In this document: positions 24,443-36,358 of the stretch, one piece after another
Numbering within the stretch: the first letter of the stretch is position 1
How the letters are laid out: the number at the start of each line of letters is the position of its first letter
From: Peromyscus leucopus
Taxonomy: Eukaryota; Chordata; Mammalia; Rodentia; Cricetidae
DNA: 64,000 nt
NCBI RefSeq assembly: GCF_004664715.2
Contig: NC_051083.1
Location: 114,586,534 to 114,650,533 of the forward strand
Direction of reading: 5' to 3'
The notes under the pieces: generated by a model
Told to the model about the DNA's origin: nothing
What the model saw: the letters and a program-made list of their open reading frames with translations, nothing else
Databases searched by the model: none
Made by a program: the position numbers and the translations under genes

Positions 24443-24769
24443 ACACAGTACAGACTTTCTATGTAAAATTATGAAATGTTCCTTAAAGGCAATGGAAACA
24501 TTCAAGGTACAGTGGATCTGTGAAAATATTAAGTATCAAAAAGAAAAATCAAGCAGAAGAAACAAATCTGTTGAACAGAATATTCCAGAATATCTGTGCA
24601 AAGCAGAAGCATCTATCTACCCACCTTCTGGAACTCTCAGCTCTGAAATGATTCTGAAACTTGAGATAGTAGGAGAGGAGAAAAACCTTAGTACAGCTGC
24701 AGGTGGCCTAATATTATATGTCAACGCTTTGTGTAAGACACTAGATTATGTGCTGAGAGATGGGTAAAA

Positions 24770-25245
24770 ATACAGTTAATGACTTCAAGAACTCAGTCTA
24801 CCAAGGGAAGACAGAGCAAAGATAAGTATTATAATATAGTAGCAAGTGTGATTTGAGCTGAATCTTAAGTGTCAAGTGATTCTAAGTAGCTGGAGATGCG
24901 AAAGGTAGTAATTTAAATGTAGAGAACAGCATGGAATAAGAGCACAAGAGCTTTAAAATATGGAGTGTACCAGGTGACCCAGAAGCAGTCTAATTCATAA
25001 ATAAATAGGGTATACATGGTTGTATGGTGTAACATCAGGGTATAAAAGCATTCTGGGTGGTTGGGATGTGACTATAGATTATCCTAAATATATCTTTGGT
25101 TTAAAAAAATCCTTTAGCAAAAAATTTGAGAAGCAAAGTGATAGTATTAGATCTGTATTTAGGGAAACAATGTAATAGCTGGGCATAAAAGGCACTGGGC
25201 AGGTAGAAGCTGATATGATGTACTATGATTGGTCATTTGGCTGCA
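24770..25245 (-). mobile_element. L2 fragment
   Basis: TGATTTGAGCTGAATCTTAAG, GAACAGCATGGAATAAGAGC and TAGATTATCCTAAATATATC correspond to diverged reversed L2 blocks ('tttgagctgagacctgaagg', 'ggattttatcctaag'). Confidence 0.55.
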
Positions 25246-25593
25246 AGGAAGAAAAATTAGACTCTATCTGACATTGCTTCTTGTTGCAAAAAGCTAAATA
25301 TTTAGAGAAAAACAACAGAATATGAAAGGTATTTTTTAAACAAAGCTGAAAATCTTAAGAAGAACCATGAAGAGTGCATTTAAAAACTGCTAGCAATTCA
25401 GTGATCCTTTGTGACTCTGTCAATAAAGAGTATCCATGATGGGGATCAAAAAGAAAGTAAAATCAAAGTTTTCAATGGTCTGGTGAGCAGATGGCTCTAT
25501 ACTGCCTAGGCCTTCTGAAGTCATGGACAATTGAATATCAGCTTTTGACTGCACACTAGTGCACACATAGCTTCTTCAATGAAGCTCCATACT

Positions 25594-26105
25594 GCATGTG
25601 GTTAAGAGCATGGGCTCGGGGGCAAACTTTCAGTGATCAAATCTTGGGGCTAGTAATAATATATATGGTAGCACCTACCTGATAAACCCTGTAGCTGAGA
25701 GGAGGAAGCAGGAGGACTGTAAGTTCTAGGCTAGTCTGTGTTACATAGAACATTTGAGGCCAGCCTGGGGCACATAGTAAGCATGTCTCAAATAGCAATT
25801 TAAAAAACAAAACAAAACAAAACAAAACCCAACTCTGATGCCTACTAATTTTAAGACCTGATAAGCAGGCTACTTAAAAGTCTGTGCTGGGTTCTATCCA
25901 ATTGAGTTGTTGGCCAAAGGGGTCCCATGGGCATCCCCAAACAACCCAAGGGAAAGGTATGTGCCTCAGTTTTTTAAACATTTAAATGGAAATAGTACTA
26001 TCTACCTAAGGGAAGTATTATGAAGGTTGACCCCATGCATATAAGTTATTTATTTAAAATAGTAACCTACAGAGTAGGCATTCAATAAATGTTAGCTCTT
26101 GTATG
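25594..26105 (+). mobile_element. MIR SINE, split
   Basis: The 5' part TGTGGTTAAGAGCATGGGCTC is separated by a B1-like SINE from the 3' part, which reads CTCAGTTTTTTAAACATTTA to GGCATTCAATAAATGTTAGC. A piece at about 25888-25955 (TTGGCCAAAGGGGTCCCATG) fits neither and may be a further insertion. Confidence 0.75.
25645..25832 (+). mobile_element. B1-family SINE in MIR
   Basis: CTGAGAGGAGGAAGCAGGAG, TTGAGGCCAGCCTGGGGCAC and a (CAAAA)n tail at about 25803-25828 identify an older B1-type copy. Confidence 0.7.
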
Positions 26106-26261
26106 TATACAGGAGTGGAGAACACACACTTAACTGTCCTATGTTATCATAATACTGTTCAGGAGTCCAAGAGGCATCTGTAGTATACTGCCCTGCATAA
26201 ACAACATGCCTTAGTTATTATTCCTTTTTTAAATATTTTTACTTTTTCTTGTGGGGAGGGG

Positions 26262-26412
26262 CATGCCACATTGCCACATGGACTATGTGGAGATCAGAGG
26301 AGAGCCTGCAGGAATAGGTTCTCTCCTTCCATCATGTGGATTCCAGATCAAACTCAAGTCATCAGGCTTGGTGGCAAGCACCTTCCCCTGTTGAGTCATC
26401 TGGCCACTCCCT
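26262..26412 (-). mobile_element. B3 SINE
   Basis: GGAGATCAGAGGAGAGCCTG, GGTTCTCTCCTTCCATCATG and AAGTCATCAGGCTTGGTGGC are the reversed B3 blocks. Confidence 0.85.
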
Positions 26413-27171
26413 GAGTACTAGTCTTACTGAGTATATTAAGTCATTTGTAACTATTCTCAGTGATCTTCTTGAGTAGGCTAGGCCTGCCCTTTACTTCACT
26501 AGACTCACTTAACAGGTGTACAGAAGTAACCCCGCACACAACCTACTTTACAACCCTGAAGAGCTGAAACCCAAAAAACTGACTTAGTTTTTCTTATACT
26601 CAGTGCAGGAAAGGGAACATTATACAGATCAAAGATTAGTTTTCCTTCACCAATTAAAAAAAATGTCAATTTCTTTTTAAAAGCCTCCAATAAGCTCCTT
26701 TCATTTATATTCAGTGGGCTTGTTCCCACAAAAAGGAATTAGTATGTGTTTGGGGTGGAGAAGAGGGTATTGTTCAAAGCTTCTAACTGCACAAGAAATT
26801 GTCCACTGGAAAAAAAAATCAAGATTTATTTTAACATGGAGCCTCCAATCACATGCCTAAAATTCCTTAACTCTCCTTTCTATAAGCTTGACCTATTACT
26901 CCTTTTTTAATTACCAAATCTCATTTAAGCTTAAAGAAAGATGAATGGGCTTCTTATATTCTTCCTTTCCTTTAACCAGAGGAAGTAATGTTTTACTTTA
27001 CTTTAATATATTAAAGATAGAATCTTGGATGAAGATAAATTCTAATCACATGGTGACTGAGGCAATTCAGTCATTACCATCTTCATATACCATTTTTCTA
27101 AAAGTTGAATGAACATATTTTTAACAATATCTGTCCCATGTCTGATTCATTTTCTTTTCTGCTGTTGGATT
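26413..27171. other. No recognised feature
   Basis: AT-rich; no gene or repeat recognised. Confidence 0.4.
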
Positions 27172-27785
27172 ACTCTTTGAGGAAGGGTCTCACTGTATAC
27201 TGCAAGCTAACTTTGAACTTGTGGTGATCCTTCTGCCTCTGCCTCTGCCTCTCCCTCCCTCTGCCTCTCCCTCCCTCTCCCTCTCCCTCTGCCTCTCCCT
27301 CTGCCTCTGCCTCTCCCTCTGCCTCTCCCTCTGCCTCTGCCTCTCCCTCTGCCTCTGCCTCTGCCTCTCCCTCTCCCTCTCTGCCTCTGCCTCTCCCTCT
27401 GCCTCTGCCTCTGCCTCTGCCTCTGCCTCTCCCTCTGCCTCTGCCTCTCCCTCTGCCTCTCCCTCCCTCTCCCTCTCCCTTTGCCTCTGCCTCTCCCTCT
27501 GCCTCTGCCTCTGCCTCTGCCTCTGCCTCTGCCTCTGCCTCTGCCTCTCCCTCTGCCTCTGCCTCTCCCTCTGCCTCTGCCTCTCCCTCCCTCTCCCTCT
27601 CCCTTTGCCTCTCCCCTCCTCTGCCTTTGCCTCTCCCTCTGCCTCTGCCTCTGCCTCTCCTCTGCCTCTCCCTCTGCCCTTCCCTCCCTCTCCCTCTCCC
27701 TCTCCCTCCCCCTGTCCCTCTCCCTCTGCCTCTGCCTCTTCCTCTGCAGTGCAGGGATTGCAGGTGTGTACCACCATGCCTGGTT
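27172..27785 (-). mobile_element. B1 SINE with expanded internal hexamer tract
   Basis: The left end GAGGAAGGGTCTCACTGTAT...TTGAACTTGTGGTGATCC and the right end GGGATTGCAGGTGTGTACC, ACCATGCCTGG are the two halves of a reversed old B1. Between them the short B1 CCTGCCTCTGCCTCC motif is replaced by about 515 bp of hexamer repeat. Expansion inside the SINE is the simplest explanation. Confidence 0.8.
27233..27747 (+). repeat. (CCTCTG/CCTCTC)n hexamer tract
   Basis: Nearly uninterrupted CTCTGC and CTCCCT units, pyrimidine-only apart from periodic G. Long ORFs of 134-224 codons on both strands (Pro-Leu or Ser-rich; Glu/Arg/Gln-rich on the other) result from the stop-free repeat and are not evidence of genes. 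Confidence 0.97.
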
Positions 27786-28113
27786 TACTCATTTACCGAA
27801 TAGCACTGTTGAATACTGCCAAATGTTGGGAAATTGTGTACGGCATGAGTGTAGTCATTTCCTCAGGACATGGGATCTCCAATAAACTGATGTAAGAATG
27901 ATCCCTTGAACAATGTCTTCTCAAAGGGTTTTAAAGAAAAGTTTGATCAGAGAGCTCGAGCTAGTGTGAATTATTCAATGTCTGGATCCCTTTACTGAAT
28001 TTATAACCCAAGTTTAAGCAGCATTCACTTCTTCCATGGTACACAAAGTATGACTTTCCTGGAAAATGAAAAAATTGAAAACTATATTTGAGACCTTTAA
28101 AAAGATGGGAAGA

Positions 28114-28260
28114 TTCGGGCGGTGGTGGTTCACGCCTTTAGTCCCAGCACTCAGGAGGCAGATGTAGGCAGACCTCTGTGAGTTCAAGGCCAGCCTGATC
28201 TACAGAGTGAGTTCCAGGACAGCCAGGGCTACACTGAGAAACTTTGTCATGGAAAAAAAC
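28114..28260 (+). mobile_element. B1 SINE (5' part of B1-ID composite)
   Basis: GGGCGGTGGTGGTTCACGCC, CAGCACTCAGGAGGCAGATG and TTCAAGGCCAGCCTGATC, ending in a short A-run directly before an ID element. The upstream TSD is AAAAAGATGGGAAGA at 28099-28113. Confidence 0.9.
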
Positions 28261-28344
28261 GGGGGGTTGGGGATTTAGCTCAGTGGTAGAGCGCTTTCCT
28301 AGCAAGCGCAAGGCTCTGGGTTCAGTCCTCAGCTCTGGAAGAAA
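28261..28344 (+). mobile_element. ID element (tRNA-Ala/BC1-like)
   Basis: GGGGATTTAGCTCAGTGGTA (box A) and CTGGGTTCAGTCCTC (box B) with near-consensus identity to ID/BC1. It follows the B1 tail, and the second TSD copy (28345-28359) comes only after the ID, so the B1 and ID share one TSD pair. Confidence 0.92.
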
Positions 28345-28375
28345 AAAAAGATGGGAAGACTGATGAGAGAGAAGA

Positions 28376-28448
28376 GAAGAATGAAGGCAGGAGGGGAGAG
28401 GATGGAGGGAGGAGGAGAGGGGAGGAGGGGGAAGGGAGGAAGGAAGAA
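28376..28448 (+). repeat. Purine (GGA)n-rich tract
   Basis: Strand-asymmetric G/A sequence (GAGGAGGGGAAGG-type) just downstream of the ID. Confidence 0.9.
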
Positions 28449-28859
28449 GGAACTACATACTGTTTCCTGTTAGTTGTGCAAAAAATATTCTCATTTTGAA
28501 AACACAACACTTCATATTCATAGCCAGGATATTTTATAATACATACTTACGAAGACCATGTATAAACCCACTGGGCAAAATATTAAAACAAATTATTTTA
28601 TTAGATGGAAAACTATTTTACATTAACCTTTAAATCAGACAAGATTTGTTTCCTCAAAACTTCAAATTTTACTTTTATTCATATTGGTATATAAATTCTT
28701 CAAAACACCGGTATGTTATAAAAGAATATACTGTTTCTGTAAATAACTAAATGTAGTCTTCTCAACTAGTAGCATAAGTCCAATTTACCCAGGATCCATT
28801 ATCTGAAAGTCAGTGTGGTATAAGGGAGAAAAAAAAACACAGATTTTTTTTTTCAGTCA

Positions 28860-29035
28860 GATGATTTAATCTATGAGTTCAGGCTCTGCCTGCCACTCAG
28901 GAGGTGTAAGACCTCAGGCCAGTTACTTATCCTCTGAGTCTCGGTCTCAGTTTTCTTACCTATAAAATACAGATCACATCACCACTGTTGCCAGGTAGGG
29001 GTGTTATGAGCTTAAACGGATGAGTTAAATCATTG
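28860..29035 (+). mobile_element. MIR SINE
   Basis: GTTCAGGCTCTGCCTGCCAC, GACCTCAGGCCAGTTACTTA and CTCAGTTTTCTTACCTATAA follow the MIR sense order. Confidence 0.85.
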
Positions 29036-31934
29036 TAGAAATGTTTTCCACATCCACTGTGACCCAGCAACCATACTCTAATTATAACTCTAATAGAACA
29101 AAACTATTAAAGAATTAAACATAAATCCATTACTAGCACACAAATAAAATGTAGCCAGTAAGGCCACCTGATTGAATTTGACATTGCTCATGTGTTCACC
29201 TTGAATTGAAAGATAGCAATGGGATGCTACCATTTCTTTTAATATAAACATTGTATTAACACAAAGAAGTGTTCCCAGATACAGCAATTCCAGGAGCATA
29301 ACAAAGTCCAGTATTTTTTCACTGCCAGACATCTAAACCAGTATTATCAGCACACAAGAAACCTCTATGTATTGAACAAAGGAATGTTTTCTATGAGAAT
29401 ATATCTATTTGATTTATAGTGACAAAATGAGACATCGCTGGATTTAACCAGAGGAGAACAACCTCAGCAACTTGCAACATTAAAATGTACAGATACAGCT
29501 CTTCAGGAGTCATGGCTGCATTGGTATATGGAGAAAAAACATCTAGCAAGCACAACTTTCCAACACTTACAGAAACAAACCAACTGATAGCCAGGAAGGA
29601 AACCAAAGCCATAAATTCAAAGAAATGGGCTGCAGGGAGACTACACAAACCTGCTGTTGCTTTAATTGCAGACAATTCAATTCAGCAGCTGTTGGTCCAG
29701 GGACTAAGGTTCACTGTATGCTCTCCAATGCAACCTTGAAATACTGTCACTCACTCCCTTCTCCACATCATCTGCATGCTGCCCAATTAATGAGGAGCGA
29801 AATCAACTGTCAAACCACGCATCAAAACAAAATATGATCTTTTAGCTTTTCAGCACAGGAGAACATTCTTTTAAGAATGAAACAAGAATGCAGATCAAAG
29901 TCCTTGACAATAAATGATATCCAAAGTTATCAAAAATATGTATCTAGAGGAACTAAGCTCCTGTTGTTCAGTGGGAAAGTGAAACTTTCCCAAGGTTTCT
30001 TATTTGCAAGGGTCCTCTCGTCTAACAAGCTGTATAACAAGCCTTAACAGCATGCGTGAGTGGCTGATCAGAACCCAAGAGTTTACATTATTATGCACCA
30101 ATATTTTTCTGAAAGCTTAAGTAAATACTTAAGGAACATTTTAGATCCGATGATGTGTTACAATACAGTGGCTTAGGGATGGCATTTTTAGCCTTGCTGT
30201 TCCCAGCACTTTTTTGTTTCTACCATGAGAATAAACAACAATAATACATGATATTCATCAGCCTGAGTTTAATACTGAAAGGAAAATAAATTGACGGAAA
30301 AGATGTGCTCTGGAATGCTTCCCATTAGAAGTTTCCTCACTCTTAACTACATGGAAATCCATACAACCAATTAAAAAATACAGGAGCTTAAAAACTCAAG
30401 AGAAAAACAATATACTGAGAGTTTAAAAATTGCTTCTTTGCTTCCAAAACACTGTCTCATGTGCAAACACTGTAGGCATTATCACATACTACCAGTTGCA
30501 GACGTAAGACTTGGGAAATTCAATACGAGAATACAGCAGAGAAGCATGCACAATTAAGGGATCGCGACCAACAATTTAACAGAAACCCCAGATCTCACAC
30601 AGCAATCTACCACACGCATAGCTAAGGAGTTTTATGCAGCTATTTTGTTTAGCTGATTAGAATCCCATTTGTCTTTCAGTTTAGTAAAACAGGAAGTGAA
30701 ATAAGAGAAAGAAATTCACTTTGGAAATCAAAGAAAAATTTCAGAGAAAAAATAAAACATACTATACCTGTATATTGTACCAGGAACATTGTCACACTCT
30801 TCGTGGAACTGTTTCACGTTGTATCCTACCGTGAGTTATTCTCTCCTGACCCTCTTCTCTCCTCAAAAAGAAAAGCCAAAACACCCTAAGCCCCCACTAC
30901 ACACTATTCCTAACCCACCCCCCATTGAGAGTAAAAAAAAAAAAACACACAGCCACAATTCCGCTCAGACCCGATGCTTCTGTTAAGCTCAGCTCCAGCC
31001 GAGCGACTGAGCTCTAGCAGCGGAGCATGGGGAGGTGGATTCTGATGCCAGGAGCACTTCCATCCACTTCACTTACACAAAAGCAGGCAGTGGAAAATCC
31101 AGGAGCCTTGAAGACAAGGGCTGGAACTGCCTTTTATGAATTGCTATGACTGCATGTGTCACCATCCATCTCCAATGACGGACACTTAGAGGCTGAATTG
31201 GGAGTGGAGGGGGTGGGGTGGGGGAGGTTGGAGAGCAGGTGGAGAAGCAATTAGCAGTATGTTCATTGGAGAATTCGTTCGGGATTTCATACATCAGTGC
31301 CTAAAGAAACAGCATGCAGTTGACAAATCAGAACTTTACGATTTGCATGCCTTAAAAGAAATCTTAGCTCGCAGCTCCAAACAAAATAACACTTACCCAC
31401 ACTTCCAGGGTATAGAGAGTCACCTCTCTACTTTCTCTTTCCTCTGGCTACCCTTGTTCCTGACAAATCAACATTCTGAATGCATATTTGCTCATTTTCC
31501 CTAAAGAATTATATTTAAAAGGCTAAAAGCAAATATAAAGAAATTAAATTCTATTGAACGTGACACCTCTTAACAAAAACAGGAGAAGCTAATTATTTTA
31601 AGCCAACTTTTCATCCCTACTCCCAGTCTCCAGGTGCAGCTTCCATATCTATAATCAATCGATCATACAACTTTTGTGCATCTATTTAACACTGAAAAAA
31701 AAACATGTCTCTCTAAAACTAATTTATTTAAAGTAGAGCTGATAAACCAAGAGCCATGTTCAGGACTCGTTTGATAAGTGACCTTAAGAAATCACTTTAT
31801 CTGAAAGTGGTTTGGTTTTCTTCATCTGCTAAAGTGAAGCACACTTTTTTGATTGATTTTTTAAAATTACCTATGAATAGAAACAGTAAGGAAATACATC
31901 CCTATAGGAAAATATGATATACTTAAAGGAACAC
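29036..31934. other. Apparently single-copy DNA (2.9 kb)
   Basis: No interspersed repeat seen. It includes a small cluster of CpGs at about 30960-31030 and a G-rich run (GGAGGGGGTGGGGTGGGGGA) at about 31206-31225. No ORF longer than about 95 codons. It could hold conserved non-coding sequence, but I cannot show that. Confidence 0.5.
30955..31035. promoter_or_regulatory. Weak CpG cluster
   Basis: Several CpGs (CCGCTC, CCCGATG, CCGAGCGACTG, AGCGGAG) within 70 bases of an otherwise CpG-depleted region. Too small to be a CpG island. Promoter role is speculative. Confidence 0.25.
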
Positions 31935-32150
31935 CTGGATTCTCTTTCTACAACCTTATGACACCAGCTGAGGAACAGAACTTCTCTGAGCCTGAACTTC
32001 CATATGTATAAATTGGAGATGATGGTACACATCCTGACTGCTTCACAAGAGTATCATGGGAAGCTAATGAGATAATGGCTATGACTCTTCTGTAAATTGT
32101 AAAGGGACATCCAACTGTATGATGTTATTATTACTGTACTCTGAACCAGC
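31935..32150 (+). mobile_element. MIR SINE
   Basis: AACTTCTCTGAGCCTGAACTTCC, AAATTGGAGATGATGGTAC and TAATGAGATAATGGCTATGA give the MIR sense order. Confidence 0.75.
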
Positions 32151-32575
32151 TCCTGCTTAGATGACTTTTTCTCACATAAGGAAAATAAAAAGGACAAATA
32201 CAATTTTTAAATCATTGTTTAATTCTTCAAATTTTCAAATTAGAATCATTGTTTGTTCTTAGAAGTCCCCAGAAAGGGATTTTTTTTCCAAAAGAAATAT
32301 TTTCAAATGTAACCCATAGTACATCAGAAGTTTGTCAAAGAAACTGGAGCCCTCTAATTCTCTTTCTAGAAAGTCTGTCCACTTTCCTTCATAGGATCTA
32401 AATGCTAACTATTGGAAAATAAACATCCCCTTTCGCTCAATCTTTATATTTATCTGGCTCATCCTCTATGCCCAGTATGGGGGGAAAGATTTGACTTGAA
32501 ACTAAGTCTAAATCTACAAGGTAAAAATCCAAAGCCATGCTTTCTAAGGCTCCGAGCTTCCTTGATACTATATAT

Positions 32576-32710
32576 ACAGTGACCAGCTGGTTTATACTGG
32601 GACACATTTTTAGCACATGAAGTCCTGGGGTGGCCACACCTGGGGTACTAAATGATCCAGGCAATGTTTGGGGACCTCCAGTTCAGCCAAATCCCACATG
32701 TCCTGATTTC
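32576..32710. mobile_element. Possible MER-type DNA transposon relic
   Basis: AGTGACCAGCTGGTTTATACTGGGACA and AGTCCTGGGGTGGCCACAC resemble a 'ttggtcacc...ccgggaca' MITE. Weak match. Confidence 0.35.
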
Positions 32711-34944
32711 CATCTGTATGGTAGTTAGCCAAGTGTGTGTCTGTCCACATGGGACAAATTCGAAACAGCCAAAAAAAAAAAAAAAGGCAGAAATATCAGC
32801 TGTCAGCTCATGTTGGCCCCTCCAGTGCCATCTGTGTCTTCAAACAAGTGTTTAGTCCAATTCTTGCAATAAGAAAGAAAACTTTCTAATTGCTCTTTCC
32901 AATACCATTGCACTGATGGAAATGCCAGTAAAATCTGAAATCTATCGTAAATCAATGGGGGAAGTAGATAACATGAATCACAAAGGCTGACCTGACTTGT
33001 AACTAAGAGCAATTGAGCCATTTAAAGGGGAGGGAAGGAGAAGTTCAAAGGGAGAAAAGAAGAGAGAGAATAAGTGAGTTTTCTCTCTAATCACACACTT
33101 GCTGGGTCATGGCAAATCTCTTCTGCTTCCCTTTTGAAGCATTGTGAATGATACTTTTGATAAGCAAAGCTGTAACCTAGCCTTCCATCTGCTTATGTAG
33201 ATAAACAAGAGTGCGGAAGTCCTGGAGGTCCTAATGCCAGAGCTTGCTTCCCCTGACATGCAGAAAGCCAAGCATGTGGAGGACAGATCTCCAGAGGCCT
33301 CCCAACTACAACCGTCCACCATAGCCTCACCTCTGGCACGGCTGCAAAGAAAGGTATCTGCCCAACTTCAGGTTCCACAAACGGGAGAGAAAGAAATAAT
33401 GCCTGTATTTCAGAATCAGAGGGTTTCACCTTTGGGCATTGTACATAACTTCCACAAATTCCAGTTGGAAATTCAAATCACTCAAGTTCCTCCCTCCAAA
33501 GTGCCACACAAGGTGAAAGGGAGAGGACTGGGAAAAGGATTGGTCAGCATTGTTCCTCAGTCAAAACAGAAAGACCCTATCTATATGATGACTGACAGAG
33601 TTGTCCAAAGGCAACGAGCTGGGGGGCGGGGTAGCACCTTCAACCCACAGGAGCAAGAATGGAAATCAAACTATCAAAGCATCCTGATGAGAAGAAATAG
33701 TAAAAACTACTGTAAGACTTACATTATCCTGACTTCACGGTTTGAAATCTAAGCAGAAATGACAACCTAAACCGCTTCCCCTCAGCAGTCGCCCCTAAGC
33801 CTGGCTGTTCTTTTCAAATGAATTAGGGTCATTAGTCATTTGGGATTCTAGGTATACTGCTCAAAAACAAAAGTCCCTGTGGAAGACTTCAAAGAACCAA
33901 GAATTTGAAGCAAACCATGGACCTCAACAGAGAAGAACAACACCAATTTGCTAAACCTTAAAATGAAAATGTTAAGGGTGTAATCGAAGTAAAAAGTAAT
34001 GAACTAATTTGAACCAGAACCAAGTTTCATGTTTTCTGAATCCATCACACTTCACCAAAACCCTGAGAGAACAAGCAGTTCACATGGCCAGTAAAAAACA
34101 CACTTTAAAGGCTGACTTACTTGCTTGAAAGCTCCCACAGGAAGCAAAGGAGCAAAAACAAAGCAACAACAGATAATCAGAAAGGACTCTGCCGTTGTAT
34201 TACTTTTTAACTGTTTGACCTTGTTCGAGTCACTTCTGTTATCTTAGCCTTACTTTGCTGGCTTGGAAAGGGCTGTGCTGAAATTGCCAATATCCCAAAC
34301 CTAATAGCTGCTGCCAATTATGAAATTTAGTCTAGCAAAAAAAAATTAAATGACATCACAATTTGGCCCTGATGGCTAAGAAGCAGCAACACTCAATGAT
34401 CACAACTCTCTTATGAGTTTACATCTCTAGCTTATTTTGAAAAATGTTTTACATGAGAGTTAGTAACTGGTCTTGTTCGGACTCAAGAAAAAAACACCCA
34501 ACAGTCTTTTTTAAAAATTAAGTAAGCTCCAAAAAGTATTTAAGAAACACTTTGCTAACCTCAAGTTAAAGTTATAGGTGAACAGTCTAGTCCCGACAAA
34601 AATATGATGGGAAGAAAGTAACCTAAAATATGGTGATCATCTAGTGTATGCTAGACAGGCATGGTATTTTACCTAAGTCAGTCCCACAATACAGTGTTAA
34701 GTATTATGTACATTTTTCTAAGCAAGAAAACTTGATGACTTATATTAAATGACTGCTTAGTCGCTCAACTGCTATGATAAGATTTTTAACTCAAGCAACC
34801 AGAATCCATCACTATACCAACATCTTAAGGATTAGGACAACTTCCTAAGTCAATCATACAATTGAAATTATTTAATGAATAAATCACATGCTGAGCCCAT
34901 CTAGTAAAGTTAGACTTCCTTGTATTTCTATTTGTCTTTTTCGA
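32711..34944. other. Apparently single-copy DNA (2.2 kb)
   Basis: Contains a 172-codon ORF at 33234-33752 with no recognised domain. No other signal. Confidence 0.45.
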
Positions 34945-35176
34945 TCTTTGTTCGTTGTCTGTGTGTGCATGCGCACTCGAAAGAAAGAGAGACAGAGAGA
35001 GGGGAAGAGGGAGGGAGGGACAGAAGGAGGAATAACGAACATAAATACCAGGCACACGTGGGGACGAGAGGGAGTTGGTTCTCTCATTCCACTATGTGGG
35101 TTCCAGGAATTGAACTCAGGTCATCAGGACTGGCAGAAAGTACCTTTACCCATTAAGCCATCTCTGTGGCCCCTTG
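34945..35176 (-). mobile_element. B3 SINE with purine-tract tail
   Basis: GGTTCTCTCATTCCACTATG, GAACTCAGGTCATCAGGACT and AAGCCATCTCTGTGGCCCC are reversed B3 blocks. The tail side carries GAGAGACAGAGAGAGG and GGGAGGGAGG expansions. Confidence 0.85.
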
Positions 35177-35217
35177 TTTTGTTGCTGTTTTCAAATGTCA
35201 TCTAATGATGTAGTGTA

Positions 35218-35425
35218 ATGGTGGGGACTATTAGGTTCTCCAGGCAGACAGACTTGAGTTTCTTGTTCTGACTTATGGACCTGACAGTGCTAAGTCTCGA
35301 GTTTCCTTGTCTGGCAAATCCAGAAAGAAGTGTGCTGTCAGGTTTTTGTAAAGTGTCGCTGGTGTGATGGCAGCTAGCACAATACTTGGCACAACATTTC
35401 TGCTCAATAAAAGCAGATTAGAGGT
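35218..35425 (+). mobile_element. MIR SINE
   Basis: GACTTGAGTTTCTTGTTCTG, AGTTTCCTTGTCTGGCAAAT and GCACAATACTTGGCACA...CTGCTCAATAAAAG follow MIR sense order. Confidence 0.7.
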
Positions 35426-36182
35426 CTCTTTGTATTTTAAGTGACACAGCGAAAAAGGGAATGTTACAAAGAAAAAGAAATCTAGGTTTATGAAGCTCAG
35501 GTCCTCTTAGGCATAGCACAGATAGAAAGTGGCAGCCCACCCACGGCCTCCAAAATTAAGTTGCATCATATGATAATGAGAGCAAAATGAATGTATGAAC
35601 TGGTGGTATTTAAGCAACAACAAGGAGACTTGCCATGTGCTACACTAAGCAACAATTGTGTCTAGTTTCCTACAGCTACTGCTTCTAAAGAGAGAGAGAA
35701 GAAAATAGAGGCACTGCTTGGACTACTTAGGGAACTTTAGTATCCTTCTTCCCATAATACTTCATGTCCTGACTACCTCCCATTTAACTGTGGCCTTCTC
35801 ATACACTTTTCCCCTGCCTTCCTCCATGTATTCTGACTTTCAGTATTCCTTGCCCTGGTCTAGTTCCATTTCTCTTCAACAACATCAAGTGGTATTTATG
35901 GACATGTGCCTGGCACTGCACTAGATAAAACAGGGGGACATCCCAAAATTAATCAAAGAGATACATGCTCCATTGAAAAATAGATCTAAGACACCCGATT
36001 AGAGTTTTGGCAACATAGCAAATGCAGGTATAATTGAAGGTTTGACTGATTTCAGAGCACAAAAACATTTCTTTATGTAGCTAATGACATAAATACTGAA
36101 GAATTTAGAAAATCTGTACTGATGTCAAAACTTAGTTTGAAAGGACAGACAGGTGGTCATGCAGCTAATCCAAAGAAACACA
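35426..36182. other. No recognised feature
   Basis: AT-rich, no repeat recognised. The segment at 35740-35930 is pyrimidine-rich and could be diverged L2. Confidence 0.35.
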
Positions 36183-36298
36183 GGGGCTGGCAAGACGGCT
36201 TAGCGGCTAATAGCACTTGCCACCAAACCTGAGTCTGATCTCCGGGATTCACATGGTGGAAGCAGAGAACAGTCTCCCACAAGTTGTCCTCTGACATG

Positions 36299-36350
<52 letters not shown>

Positions 36351-36358
36351 AATTCAAA
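36183..36358 (+). mobile_element. B3 SINE with (CA)n tail
   Basis: GGGGCTGGCAAGACGGCTTA, CCACCAAACCTGAGTCTGAT, CACATGGTGGAAGCAGAGAA, TTGTCCTCTGACATG, then (CA)n at about 36303-36347. Confidence 0.9.

Noticed and set aside
27190..27895. Overlapping ORFs of 200, 224 and 134 codons
   Set aside because: All run through the hexamer repeat, and the low-complexity translations on both strands come from a stop-free tract.
28261..28344. tRNA gene
   Set aside because: Has box A and box B and resembles tRNA-Ala, but it is an ID SINE: A-rich tail, adjoining B1 and flanking TSD.
30765..30830. Minus-strand exon-like segment ending before GTATAG
   Set aside because: A short open frame and a passable donor are present, but the acceptor lacks a polypyrimidine tract and the peptide is not recognised.
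33234..33752. 172-codon ORF, longest outside repeats
   Set aside because: No recognisable domain, no splice signals or promoter tied to it, and this length can occur by chance in 64 kb. Cross-species conservation or RNA evidence would be needed.
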